DNA of 64,000 bases from Henricia sp. BOLD:AAB3569 (taxonomy: Eukaryota; Echinodermata; Asteroidea; Spinulosida; Echinasteridae): positions 868,001 to 932,000 of the forward strand of contig JBBELK010000068.1 of assembly GCA_037783545.1 (NCBI GenBank), given 5' to 3'. The position numbers and the translations under genes were made by a program. A model generated the notes under the pieces. That model saw only the letters and a list, made by a program, of their open reading frames with translations. It was not told the origin of the DNA and did not search any database. This document shows positions 1-12,400 of the stretch, piece by piece (positions within the stretch are counted from its first letter, which is position 1; each line of letters begins with the position of its first letter).

Positions 1-1400
1 TGTATTAGCATTATACACATGACATTTGGGACACAAGAAGGGTGGCCAAAAACAGATGGTCTCTTTATCAAGGTGGCCCTAATAGTATGTTTGACTATCT
101 CAGGCCCCCTGACACAGGTTAACTCGCTCTCGTGCCCTTAACGACAGGAACACGACCTGAGACACTGCACTCGAAACAGGATCACACACCACCTATCCAT
201 CAAGAACAAGTCCGCCCAAACTCGACCTCAATGTTTAGGTGGAAGACACTTAGCTTTATAAACAAAATTATAATGTGCTGCGCACATCAACATATTCATA
301 TGGAATGTGTGCTATACGAATGCAATAATAATTAATTAATTATAAATAACCATAGAATAGGCTGAGTCACACTTGTATTTCTTTGTGTTATTTATTTTGC
401 TGTATCCGCCTAACGAATATACACTTTGACTTTGAAATAATACAATTTGTAATGTTGAAAGAAGGTGTGTGTGTGTGTGTGTGGTGAACAGCAACATGGG
501 CAATGGCACACTAGGGAGTCTTTATTTCACTGCAAACAGAATGTTTAACCCTTGGAGGCGCAAAGGGGAGCTTCAGGAAGGCAAATGTTTGTATTTTTGT
601 TACTTACTAAAAAACATTTGGGCCAATTCCGCCCAAATTTCATGTAATCCTCAATGGATTACCCTAGTCTGTGCCCATGTAGTAACCTTTATATGTTGAG
701 TTCACTTACTGGTCAGGTCCATCCTGGGAAATCTTGACCTCAAGCCCAGGCCCATTGATTTGTGTACAAACAATGCTCTTTATATGTTCTTTGAGTAAGG
801 CCCTTTTGCCACCGTGCGTAAAAGCAGCTATTAATCATCCTACTGCGGGCCCAGTAAACAGCCGTGTCTTGAGGGGAACCTCCATTCATCTATTTAGGCC
901 ATTATAGAAAGGATTGTGTCTGCCAAACAGTGTTACTTATGCGTTATACAAAGTGCCTTCCCAAATCTCCGCTTGGTGCATCTCCGAGAGTTAAGACACA
1001 AACACCGGTGTGTTGTCCTTGACGGTGACCCTGTTGGTGATATCTCTATGATTATTAGCTTGGCCAAGAAGAGTTGCACCGACACTAAGTTCCAACGGTG
1101 TGCTGTCAATGTTGATGTGTCGATTCTGGAATGTCTGTTTGTAAGAAATGAAAAAGGTACAGGCATTAACCCTCTGGGAAGGGACCCTACCAGTTGCCGA
1201 CTGGCTAATTATGCGTTTTTTGTTATTTACTCTGCGTATGAAATTAGTTAAAATCTCATTTTCCATGACTTTATACATTATACGCTTGAGAAACAATGTA
1301 GAATTTGTGTGGCCTGGGTAAGTTCATTCACCCACTGTATCAGTTACAAGCTACCAGGCTAGCAGTCCCACATGGGAATTCCCCATTGACTGTGCACAAA
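1..1400. other. No gene recognised
   Basis: This stretch should be inside the last CFAP69 intron(s). It contains a short (TG)n tract near 467-482 and no exon I can support. Open frames at 916-1251 and its antisense lack family similarity. Confidence 0.4.
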
Positions 1401-1412
1401 CGGGCTTGGCAT

Positions 1413-1413
<1 letters not shown>

Positions 1414-1443
<30 letters not shown>
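1414..1443 (+). repeat. Poly-G tract
   Basis: About thirty consecutive G follow a single C. A poly-C/CCCCT tract follows at about 1610-1654, just before an element end reading TGGATCCGCACC. Exact lengths of such tracts are unreliable in assemblies. Confidence 0.8.
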
Positions 1444-1444
<1 letters not shown>

Positions 1445-2565
1445 AATTGATGCAGTTGATGAAATTGATGAAATTGAGCAATTGGGAACTGGAGTGATGT
1501 CTGTAATCTGTTAGGCACGTTCTTTTCAGTCAAGCTTTTTTTCAAGCTTTTTTTTAGCGTATCTAGCTATAAACGGAGTAAAGGGAGGTTTTGACTGCCC
1601 ATTTAGCCAACCCCCCTCACCCCCTCACCCCCCCCCCCCCCCCCCCTCCCCCCCTACAAAAATTTCTGGATCCGCACCTGGTTATATACATTCTCTAGAC
1701 TGTCCGAAAGAATTTGGAAATGCTAAGAGTCCATTTATGCAGGGGTATATGCCCCGTTCGTTGAGTTACACACTGCCAGCTGTCGACTGGTACACTCCTG
1801 TAAAGAGGTACCTGGATCGCCCACGCGCACCGCAGGGTTAATTCATGAAGAATTTAAAGTATAGTCATATTTGTTGCAAAACATCACTTGTAATTTTAAA
1901 AAACAGGTCACAGCGCGAGTCACGCCGCGAGTCACACCACACTTAAGTCACACCACGAGTCTTACCACGAATCATGTCACACACTAAAAAGTCACATAAA
2001 AAATCATATTATGGCGTATTTTGGAGGCTTACGGTACACATCGATGAAAACGTTTGTGTATTGTGGAAAAAGGCTGCCACAAAATTTGTACTCGTTGCTG
2101 GAGATTTTCCTTGATTTCTCATTTGAAAGCGAATACATTTAGTTTTGACGAACCAACTAAATTATCCATGAGCACAACACATTTTTAATGAGCAAATAGC
2201 TCGGTTTATTTTCTTTACTTGACATAAATAAACATTCTGAAATGAGGACTACTTACCGTTGTTTGAAGATTAGACAGTTCGGTACTATGGTAGGTATCAC
2301 TGTGTGGAAAATACAAATAACGTTTTACAAGAAACGTTTTACTTGTTTCATCCTTCAGATGGAATGAAATACCGTAATTTTATTGTCTTGGACAAATGCT
2401 GAAACTTTTTTGTTTTTTAAATGAGGCTGGAAAAAAAAAAAACCAACACTTACGACTCAAGGAATTCTGTTTGTATCCTGGAAGCCTTGATACGCTCATC
2501 TTGATCAGTTTTGGCAGCCTGTGGAATCAATGTAACGAGTTATTATCTGACCATGATCATATGTC

Positions 2566-3003
2566 TGCTTCAAACGTCGCGCTTATGCCGTGTCGAATTA
2601 AATTCAACTTTGCACAACGTTGGCACGGCAGTGGCTTCAAACGTCGAACTTAATTGCAAACTCCCAGTCGAGCTTAAATACATCCAATATGGCGGATGAG
2701 TATTGTGCACGTAATGGATGTTGTACACATGCGTTTTCTATTCTGTCCATTGTACGTCGCCATTTTATTATTTTGATGCACTTGTTTGTTGGTTATTTCT
2801 TTACTCACATACGCGCTGCGAGCATGCGCATTCCTAGTTGTGAACAAAATTGCGGACCAACTTCGAACTGGAATTAAATTCGACACGGCAGAAGCACGAC
2901 GTTTCAAGCCAAATGGCTTCAAACGTCGTGCTTGTGCCGTGTCGAATAAAAAAAAAAAAGTTTAATTTAATTAGACACAGCATAAGCGCGACGTTTGAAG
3001 CGG
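2566..3003. repeat. Fold-back repeat with alternating CTTCAAACGTCG motifs
   Basis: The motif TTCAAACGTCGYGCTTRTG, followed by CCGTGTCGAAT, occurs near 2569 and 2910 in one orientation and near 2872 and 2975 in the other. This produces two nested inverted repeats, consistent with overlapping MITE copies. Confidence 0.6.
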
Positions 3004-3033
3004 GCCTTATTGGAACTGCATGCTGCTGAGACC

Positions 3034-3230
3034 AATTAGACCTTTTGCGTGTTTCGCATGAACAGCAGTCTAGTGTACTGATGTACTTCCTTTTACATGC
3101 ACACTTGGTATCCACTTGACCAGACTAAATTTTTGTTGCTATGTGGCGCACGCGACAGATATGAAGTACAGAATAAATACCGTGTTCACCGTAGGAGAGA
3201 ATGGCATAAAGCAACCATAAAGCAACAAAT
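3034..3230 (+). repeat. Dispersed repeat, copy 1 of 3
   Basis: The segment running from a TTTTGCGTGTTTCRCATGAA-like start to ATAAAGCAACCA recurs at 11818-12003 and 60735-60925, with shared strings such as TTGCTATGTGG and GAAGTACAGAATAAATACCG. No terminal repeats were found, so its class is unknown. Confidence 0.65.
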
Positions 3231-3324
3231 ATATAAATACTGTGGCTGTGGCAAATGGGACCAGGTACAGAGTGCAACATAATGTGCATTACGAAGGGCA
3301 GGAAACTCCTCTTTAGACCCATAC

Positions 3325-3411
3325 CTTGAGCATGGAGTAATTGGAAGTGCGTGCTACGTAGTTGTCCCATCTCTTAATTGCCCTTTCTTTCTGCCGATGG
3401 TTCTCACGGAT
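3325..3411 (-). CDS. CFAP69: CFAP69 exon 20 (last one seen)
   Basis: It holds 29 codons, IRENHRQKERAIKRWDNYVA then RTSNYSMLK, phase 0 both ends, ending at the donor GTATGG, so at least one more exon follows. I found no convincing continuation in 1-3300. Confidence 0.88.
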
Positions 3412-6400
3412 CTAGAATTAAAAAAATATCACACATCCATTTTGTGTGTCCCCTGTTACATCTGACATCTTGTTTTTGTAAATTCAGGACACATTCTTTA
3501 AATATTTTCAATCTCAAAGAGTGAGTACATAAAGTACAGTTAATACAAAAATTGTTTGAAAGCCATTTTAATGATTCTTGTATGACAAAAAGCACATGTC
3601 AGGTGTAACGGGGGACACCAAAATGTTACACTTTGGACCCCTAATTTATAGAAAGACCCATTCATGGACATTTTACACGGCAGACCGAATAACGCACTTC
3701 AAATTTACAAGCGCTAACGCATGAAAATAAGGTCAGTGTGAATCCCCCTTAAAGGCCCAAGCTCGTCAGCAAGGCAAGTGCGCCAAATTCGTGCCACGAA
3801 ATACGCAGCTTCATGCCTTTGCTATGGAGCTGTGTATTTCGTGGCAATAATTTGGCACGCGCGCGTATTGCTGACGAGCCTGTGCCTTTAAATACCTAGT
3901 GAAATTATATCTACAAATCTGTTTTCGACTCTAAATTAAGAGCACTGGTTATATATTCTTACGTTTGGGACTGTGACTTGCAAATCAAAAGTCTCTGATT
4001 GATGCGAGCCACCAAGTCACGCATGACGTATTTCAGGTACGTGAAATTCGACAACCGTGACTTTGTTTCACTCAAAAGTCAGATTGCCACACAATGAAAA
4101 ACCATACAAACTTTACAAATAAAGCAAAATCCACCCTGTTTCAATAATCATTTTACTAGCTCTTTAAGAGTTCAAGTTGAAGAGTGACCCACCTCTGCAT
4201 ACATCTCTTGCTCATCCAGCAGGTCCTGTTGAGACTGTGACTCTAGCAGGTCAACCTGTGTGTCTGCTACGTTGATGGCTAATTCCTCTGCTGATTTAGT
4301 AATCACTAACAAGGCTTCCTGAAAAGATCCACAAACCACTAAGTTACAATACTCAGCTCAAATAAACATTTTATCCCTCTGTAGGGCTTGTTAAGCTCAC
4401 GTGATAGCCAATCTTAATCAGTGAAGAACAACTGTAATACCGTGATTCGAGACCACCAGTTGGCTTTATAGCTCAATTAGTAGGGCGTCTGCACGTTAAG
4501 CAGAAGGTCCACAGTTCGAACCCTGGTGGAGCCAAGTTGTTTTTCGCTACACTGTCTTTCATTTCTTGGGTATAATTTTTTCTTTAGGGCACTGTCACAC
4601 ATTTCTGGTTTTGCATCCGGTGTCCCTCTGCTACAGTTGACCACACTTTTGGCTCCAAACCGGGATGAATTTCTGATCTCTCAATCTTACAAAGGAATGC
4701 TGGGAATGGAGCCGGGAAGTCTAAGGTCAAGTCAAATTCCCTCAAGAAACAACAGCAGTGTCCCAGCTTTATTAGGATTGCACAAGGCGGCACTAGGGGT
4801 CCCCTACAGGCCCCTACGGCTATGGTCCACTAAGGCTTTAGTAGGGTCCTGCTAGGTTTTACTACAATTTCAATTTCTTCTTGGTTGATCCCAGCAAAGT
4901 ATTGCATGCAAAACTCCACCAGGACACTTAGCCAAATGAAGACAGACTGGTAAGGATTGACTAGGATTAACTACATAGTCCAATCGTAGCGCCACCAGCA
5001 AGCAAAACTGGGAATGTGCGACTGTAGCATTAACCACTTGATGTTTTGGCAATGTATAGTCACATGGGTGGTTGATTTGGATTGTTGCAAAGTATGGCCT
5101 TTTGGTGAGAAGAAATGACACTCAAGAGTCAGTTTTTGTGGTGTTTGATCTGGGACCAATTTCATAAAACATGTTAGCACTCGATTTTATAAAACTGTTG
5201 AAACACCTAGCAAACCAAACCGCATGCTAACCTACTGATTATTTGCTAACTCGACGCCATCTTTTTTTTCGCCGAACTCGGCAAAATTCGAGACACATAT
5301 TCCAACAGATACACAACTTTCAGATGTTGTTGAAATATCCCAGTCAGCAACAGGCAAGGGTCTTCTGTGGTAGTGATAATCATCCCAAAATGGAAACATT
5401 ACCGATGGTACTTGAAAATATTTATGTCGACATATGTTCGAACAAAACAGACGACAGCGTTGCACGCGCACTCTCTTCGCGCGCTTAGAACAACCACCTT
5501 TATGAAATAGGCCCTTGCTTATAAAGCAAAAATTCATGCTATGCTTAATCCAAGATTTACACCAGGTAGAAATTGCAGAAAAGCCCTATGCTGTGTTATC
5601 AACAGACATAGTATCTCTAGTTTTCTTCTTTTTCTTCTACCCTAAGTCCCATAGACAAAGCACACAGTCCTCGATGGTCTGAGGGTCACTTGCAAAGTTT
5701 GGATCATCATGAAACTTGGTGACAACGAAGTGAAGTATAGTGTACCAAAAAGGACTCGTCGTGCCGCCTGGCGGGGATGTGATTTGTTCCGGTTTTTCTC
5801 GGAATAATCTTCGTCACAAACCAAAGAGACAAAAGAAAGTTCCGGGAAAAACCGGAACAATCACATCCCTGTTTATGAAAATGGCCCCTGGTCTTAACTT
5901 TTGGCCAATCACATTTGCCTTTTAAAAAAAAACGGTATTATTTTTTTCGCTAAAAATAATCCCAGCGTCAACTGGTTAAGAAACCTTAAAGGAGCATGAC
6001 CAGAGTTTCTGGAAAATAGTTTTCGATGTAACTTACCAATATTATCAAGTAACTCCCATACACACCTCCCATGTCCCAAAAACCCGAAAACATTCGCGAT
6101 TTCCAGTAAAAAATTGAACAAAACTATCGAGTCGGCTTTAAGTGGATAAACGTTGATACTGGAAAATTAGTTTACAAATAATCGGTGGATTTTCGACGAT
6201 ATCCTCGGAAATATGCGGCCTAGAAGCGCGGGAGTTTAAGTTTCGTAATCAGAAAAATATAACGGATGTTATGATATAAAAATCTCATGACCCATAAGGT
6301 AAGTCCCGGGGAGTTATGGGTAAAAAAAAGTGATCTGGTCACACTCCTTTAAGTACCTCATCCGGAGTGATCGGTCTGACACCCTCCTGTTGCAGCTCTG

Positions 6401-9400
6401 ACGTGACTTCTCTCCACACTTCGCCCTGTTTGAAGTCCAGGTACTTCTCAATGATACAAAGCGTGACCTGATCTGACGTGGACAAGCCTGGGTGGTCGCT
6501 GAAGCCTATCTTGCAAAAGAGGGCGTAAATTTTGGCTCTCATGTTCTCAAAGACATCAACGATGGCCTGGCTACGAGAGTTGGCTGGTAGGGGTACGACG
6601 CCGGCTTGCTCTTGTACTGCACCCATTAGGGGCTTTTGGGTGTCTGAAATGCACAGGGGTGGTACATGAGGCATACTTGATACATGTACACCGTTTACCG
6701 AACAACAAAAAAGCGCAAATTTTCAGGTTAATAAAAATTTGAGTATTTCTTTTGTAATTAAGTTGACATTGAAATATTTTTTATAACAGCTTTGTTACAC
6801 ATGACTGCATAAAGTTTCTGTGTGCTAAAAATTACCACTCTCAGATTGAGTCGTTTTGTTTTTTTAGTCGAAATAGAGAAAATTTTTGCGTTTATTTTGT
6901 TGCTTGGTATAGTTAAGAATCCTCAAGGAAATTAATTTATATACAGATCCCTTAGGGGCTGTCCAAAGTCTACAGAGGATAGGAAGGGGGAGGGGGTGTC
7001 GAGGGACGCATACGACTTTACATGCACTGTAAAATGTTGACATTTCACGGTACTGAAAAAAAAATTGTTGATAAGTAGTATTTCGGGGGAAAAAATACTA
7101 CGCTCTGTAGAACCGTGAAAATGTTGACAACTTTGGACAGCCCCTTCTGTAAGAAATCAGGTTATAATATCTTGCTTTAATATTTCCAGCATAACATAGA
7201 TACAGTGAAACTTGTCTCTAAAAAAATGGCCACTATAAAGACACCGGGGAAATCCCCTTCTCTACGAAGGAGTGCTGTGGGATCTTTTAAGTGCATTTCA
7301 CAACACACTGGACCAACGGCTTTACATCCCTTCCGAAGGATTGAGAAATTGTGGTTAAGTGCCTTGCTCAAGGGCACAGGTACCACAGCAGGGTATCAAA
7401 CCCGCAACCCCAAGTTTTCACCCGAGTCAGTGACCCAAACCACTCGGTCATGGCACCCCACAAATGAGTTTCATCTCACAGAATCATTATTTTCAGAAAA
7501 TCATGATTTGTTCCTCACCAGCTAAAGTTCCACTGTCACTTCTTGGGACACCCATTGACCGTTCCTCTTGAATCCAAATCTTAATGAGTAGTGAAGCAAC
7601 AGTCATGTTTTCATCATTACGCCATGCCAGCATGTGGCCAACTGTCTTAGCATTCTCACACAGGTCCAGCAGGCAGCCTAGGATTAGGTTGTACATGTTG
7701 GCTGAACACGTCTGAGAAAAAGACAAGGAAAAATAAAGATTCAGAGGTAGATTGCAATAAAGAAAATTAGGATGTGACGTCTTAAAGGAGCGTGTCCAGA
7801 TAACCTGGAAATTTGATTTAGATCTAACTTAACAATCATTAAAAATACCCAAAAAATACTATTCATGACCCAAAAAAAAATATTACAAATACTAAGGTGA
7901 AAATTTGAGTATCGAAGCCACTATCAAACTCCACCAACTTCGACGGACAGGACAAGTCTTTTGGATGAAGAATGAAAGCCTCCCAAGCAAATCTTATATC
8001 CTGAACTCAGAGAAGAAAGAACTAGAGGTTGTCAAAACAAAGGATCAACTCAAGCCTACCCTCCACAAATTTGACATTCAACCGTCTAACTGGGAAACAT
8101 CCCTGTTACACGTACATTAAACGCAGAAGCTAAGCGAGAAGTACACAAAAGGTGACAACAAGAATGAATCAACAATCCGAATATCACAGGGAAATTTCTA
8201 TGCACAGCCTGTGGAAATGTCTGCTTATCAAGGATTAGACTTTGAAGTCGCCAAAGAAAGCATTCTGAACCTCTTCTCGATTACAAGAATGGGCAATGAA
8301 GATATGCTCATTATTTGAACATATTGCAACGTGCGTCTGCGACATTTCCAAATGAAAACACACAGGCTGCGTTCGGGCGTGTACTCGTGTTAACACGTAT
8401 ACTTCTGTGCGCGCGAACGGCAAGATTAACGACACTTGGGTCAATGAGAGTATGCTCTCGCTACTCCCCGACAAATGGGGAGTGTGCTCTTACTCCTGAT
8501 AGACGAGTGTCATGTGATTTGTACGAAGATGGCAGAATATGGGTGGGATTTTTTGGTGAATTTGCTCAACGTGTCAACTCGATAACTAAAACAACAACTC
8601 ACTAACGTTTGTTTTAGACGGCATCAAAGGTTCTCACGACTGTATTTTCTTCAGTTTTTTGTGAGCAGTGAAACAGCGTTTTTTTGTGCAGTCACGGCAA
8701 GAGACCGCCATCTTGACTGATGGCCATTCGCGCATGCGGACTGCGGACTTGCCGTTCGCGTAATGTGACCCGAGTGCAATGCGCACGCATTACTCCGGAG
8801 TAGCGACAACTGTACCCCCGAACGCAGCCCAAGATGGGTATTTTTTACACACAACTGTGTGCGTCGTTTGGCACGCACTTGTAGGCGCATGGCCAGTAAC
8901 ACCAAGACATTCCTGGAAGCAGGCTATGGTTCAATAAAAACAATTCTATAACTGACAAATGTTTCCCACCTGCAGTAGGTCCAAGAGGTAGAAAGCGCCT
9001 TGTCCTTCCAAGAACAGATCCTCATTGAGATAAGCTCCCACTACACAGCACCAGATAGCATCCACAGTGGCTAGCATCATGCGGTGATGCCCCAGGCCAC
9101 TGCATAGCTTCTTGGGGTTGGTCTTAAGGTACTGTAGGACCACTCGGACTCCCTTCTCTCCGTACAGCTCCTGAAAGGTTGGTATTGATGATATTCACTC
9201 ATGGAGTAATTATTTAGAAATTAAAAGTAGGTTTAAAACCAGCTAGGTTCCTGGGCGCTGATAATTCCCGAGCCACCAGGCGAGGGCCTTTATCAGCGCC
9301 CAGGACCCTAGCCGGTTTTAAATGGATTGTTTAAGAGTGGCCAAACCTACTTTTAATCCCATTCATACCTTTTTGTGTAGATCGGTAGAACTCACCGAAA

Positions 9401-12400
9401 TTAGCTTGTCGTTTTGCCATGTTTTACATTCACTTTCTACCGCATTCGTATAGTTGTTTTTGTTTAATCGCGCACGTTACACATATTGCAAGAGGTGTTG
9501 TATGCGCACGCACACGACCGGGTACTTGTCATCACAGTGCACAATTTGCTTTCGGGAGCATGCAGTTTGTGTGTGTGTGTGCATGTTCTATACGGGCTGA
9601 CTAGGGCGCGGGCACAAACGCGGGCCAACCGGTCTTTATCACTGGTCTAAGTTATCGTTTAAAACTGCCCACGTGATGCGTAAACTGTCTAATGTATTTG
9701 TGAATTACATTTATATATGGTAATTTGGCTTGCGTCGGGGGGAATGAATATCAATTAGGGTTTGTTTTGCCCTACCCGACGTAACTCGATTAGTACTGTT
9801 CACTCAGTGTTTCCCTGAGACACTGAGAAAACGTCATTGCGTGCTCGGGTGGGACTCGGACCCACGACCTCCTGCATACTAGGCACTCGACCACCGAGCT
9901 GGTCGGTGTTGAGTAGCCGGTTCGAATCATTTAGAAGTGGGTACCACAACTGACCACCAGCTCGGAACAAATTTGGAGAGAGATGGAGGGTTTTAAGTAC
10001 CTTTCTATGTACATCCCCTTCACACACTTCAGACAAAATGGACAGCATATCAGACTGCATCTCGACATCAATAATGTCATCCTCGGTCTCGGAATGGCTG
10101 GCACTCAACAAAATATCTACAAAACGATAAGACAGGCAATGAGGCAATCAAACTTTGGATAAGGGGCCGTCCATAAAGTACGTACACATGAAATGCCGAC
10201 TTTTTAGAACCCCCCCCATGCACGCGTGGCTCCAACACCCCCTCTACGCATACACATTCCATATATACCTCAGCATTGGTAAGCATTGGTAAATGGTTCA
10301 GTACTACATGTATAGTGCTATATACTAGTACGATTTGCTTGCCGCCTCCAAAGTCTGAAATAAATGACAAAATGTAAAGATTTTGTTTGCATTTTTTTTA
10401 AAATTAAAAGCATCAGTAACTGCAGATTTAATGGAAAAACCTAACTTGAGGAGTGAGAAAAATGTGAGATGTGTGAGAAAAATGTGTGGCCTGTCTAATA
10501 TGTTTTGTACATAAGGAAATATTTGATTTGCGTACATACGCATTGGCTTGGACACTCCCCCCCTCCCCCTGTACGCATGGTGTAAGCAATGTCAACAACC
10601 CCCTACGTGCGTACATACTTTATGTACTGCCCCTAAGATAAAAATCATATGGACCTTATGGGATTTGAACCCGAGACCCCTAACTAACAGGACAGATGCT
10701 CAATCAGCTGAGCTTTGAGGCACAGTGGTATACTCCCTCTGGTTTTCCTTACGAACCTATTCTTTTCTCAAATTGGGTTCAAGATGATTACCATTTCAGA
10801 AATGCTCCAGTACCAATATTCGACATTCAATAGAAACAGCCTTTAATGGTTATTTGTTGATGTGCACAGCGGCAAAGTACAACCTACTCGGAGGTTTAAG
10901 TTGTACAGGGAGGTTTTAAACAGGCATGTCAAGCAGGGTTGTCATGACACGGACTCGGGACTCGGGACTCGAGTCCCGATTTTAACTGATTTGACTTGAC
11001 TTGAGACTCGAACCTCAAAGGACTTGACTTGAGACTCTGACTTGACTCGAGTCACTTTGGAAAATGACTCGGATTCGACCATGATGACTCGGACTAGAAC
11101 ATAGGCCTTTTTCCAAATCTAGGCTCAGGCTCAGGCTCCGGCTCCATGTAAATCACATGGAGACGGAGCCAAGATTTTGAAAAGCCCCATGGTGACTCGT
11201 GAGTCACATATTTCAAAAAAAGATAAAATATATATATTTGCCTGCTTAATGCAGGATTCTTGGGGAAAAAACAGTCCGATGCGTGAATATGTACACTGCC
11301 CCACCAGGTCGGCAATGAGCGCATGAGTATGTCATCATTTCACATATTGTGTGAACGAAATATAGCAGAATCAGTTTCATTAATTGAAAGTGACTCGTTA
11401 CTAGGATTCGGACTTGAGGAAAGTGACTTGTGACTAGGACTCGGACTCGAGGCTAATGACTCGAGACTCGGACTCGGACTCGATATTGGTGACTCGACTA
11501 CAACACTGACTTGCACAAAAGGTTAATTTGTGATCATGATTTGCGGCGCCAACTTGCCACTGTGACGTGTGACAAAACTTAATAACAATACTTACCAAGA
11601 AATTGATTAATTGCTCCTTGGTCGACCAAGTCCTGGGTGACAGACGCATCGCCAATACTGATGATGCTGCGTATGAGGTGCAGACAATAACGCATCTGGG
11701 CTCTCTTATTGCCCCGGCCACCGTAACCATGGAAAGCATTGCCATGTCCTGCAAAATCCTCTGCAACGGCAGAAATTATGGGGAGATCAAACATTTAGAT
11801 ATTATTCACAGTTCATGGCAAATTGGTATTTTGCGCGTTTCACATGAATGGCGTACTGATGTACTTTCTTTTACATGCATACTTAGTATCCACATGACCA
11901 GATTAAATTTGTGTTGCTATGTGGTGCATGCGGCAGGTGTGATGTACAGATTCAGTAGCGTGATAATGGTATGAAGCAAGCAGACTGTTGGTTGCCAGGC
12001 AACAACAGTGTAGTTTCAGCATTTCTTTTTGAAAACTGCCAAAATAAGTCTGGGAAATGCTCAATTTTCATTTAGGATCACTTCTGAGACATTTTCAGAA
12101 AAGTCAAGGGTGTATAGGCATGTATACCTTTGCCAACGCACCACTCCATGAGCAAGAGTAGCCTGGTGTTACCTCGGCACCGGCGATCCTGGACCTGTGA
12201 AATTTTTTTTTTTAGAATTTTCTTTTGAAAACTGCCAAAATGGAAGACAAGACGTCACCGGAAAACAGTCTATAACCACAAAGGTTAAAGTTGAAAAGAG
12301 CATAAGATAGACCCTTTGCACGGGCGGCCATGACAGGGGGCAGTCACATTGTCACCATGCGTCATGCATGAGTATGCATTTTGTTGATCTATTGTTACAT

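Noticed and set aside
700..3300. Final CFAP69 exon(s)
   Set aside because: I looked for a Lys-rich helix and stop on the minus strand with an acceptor, but found nothing convincing. The rest is placed beyond the window.
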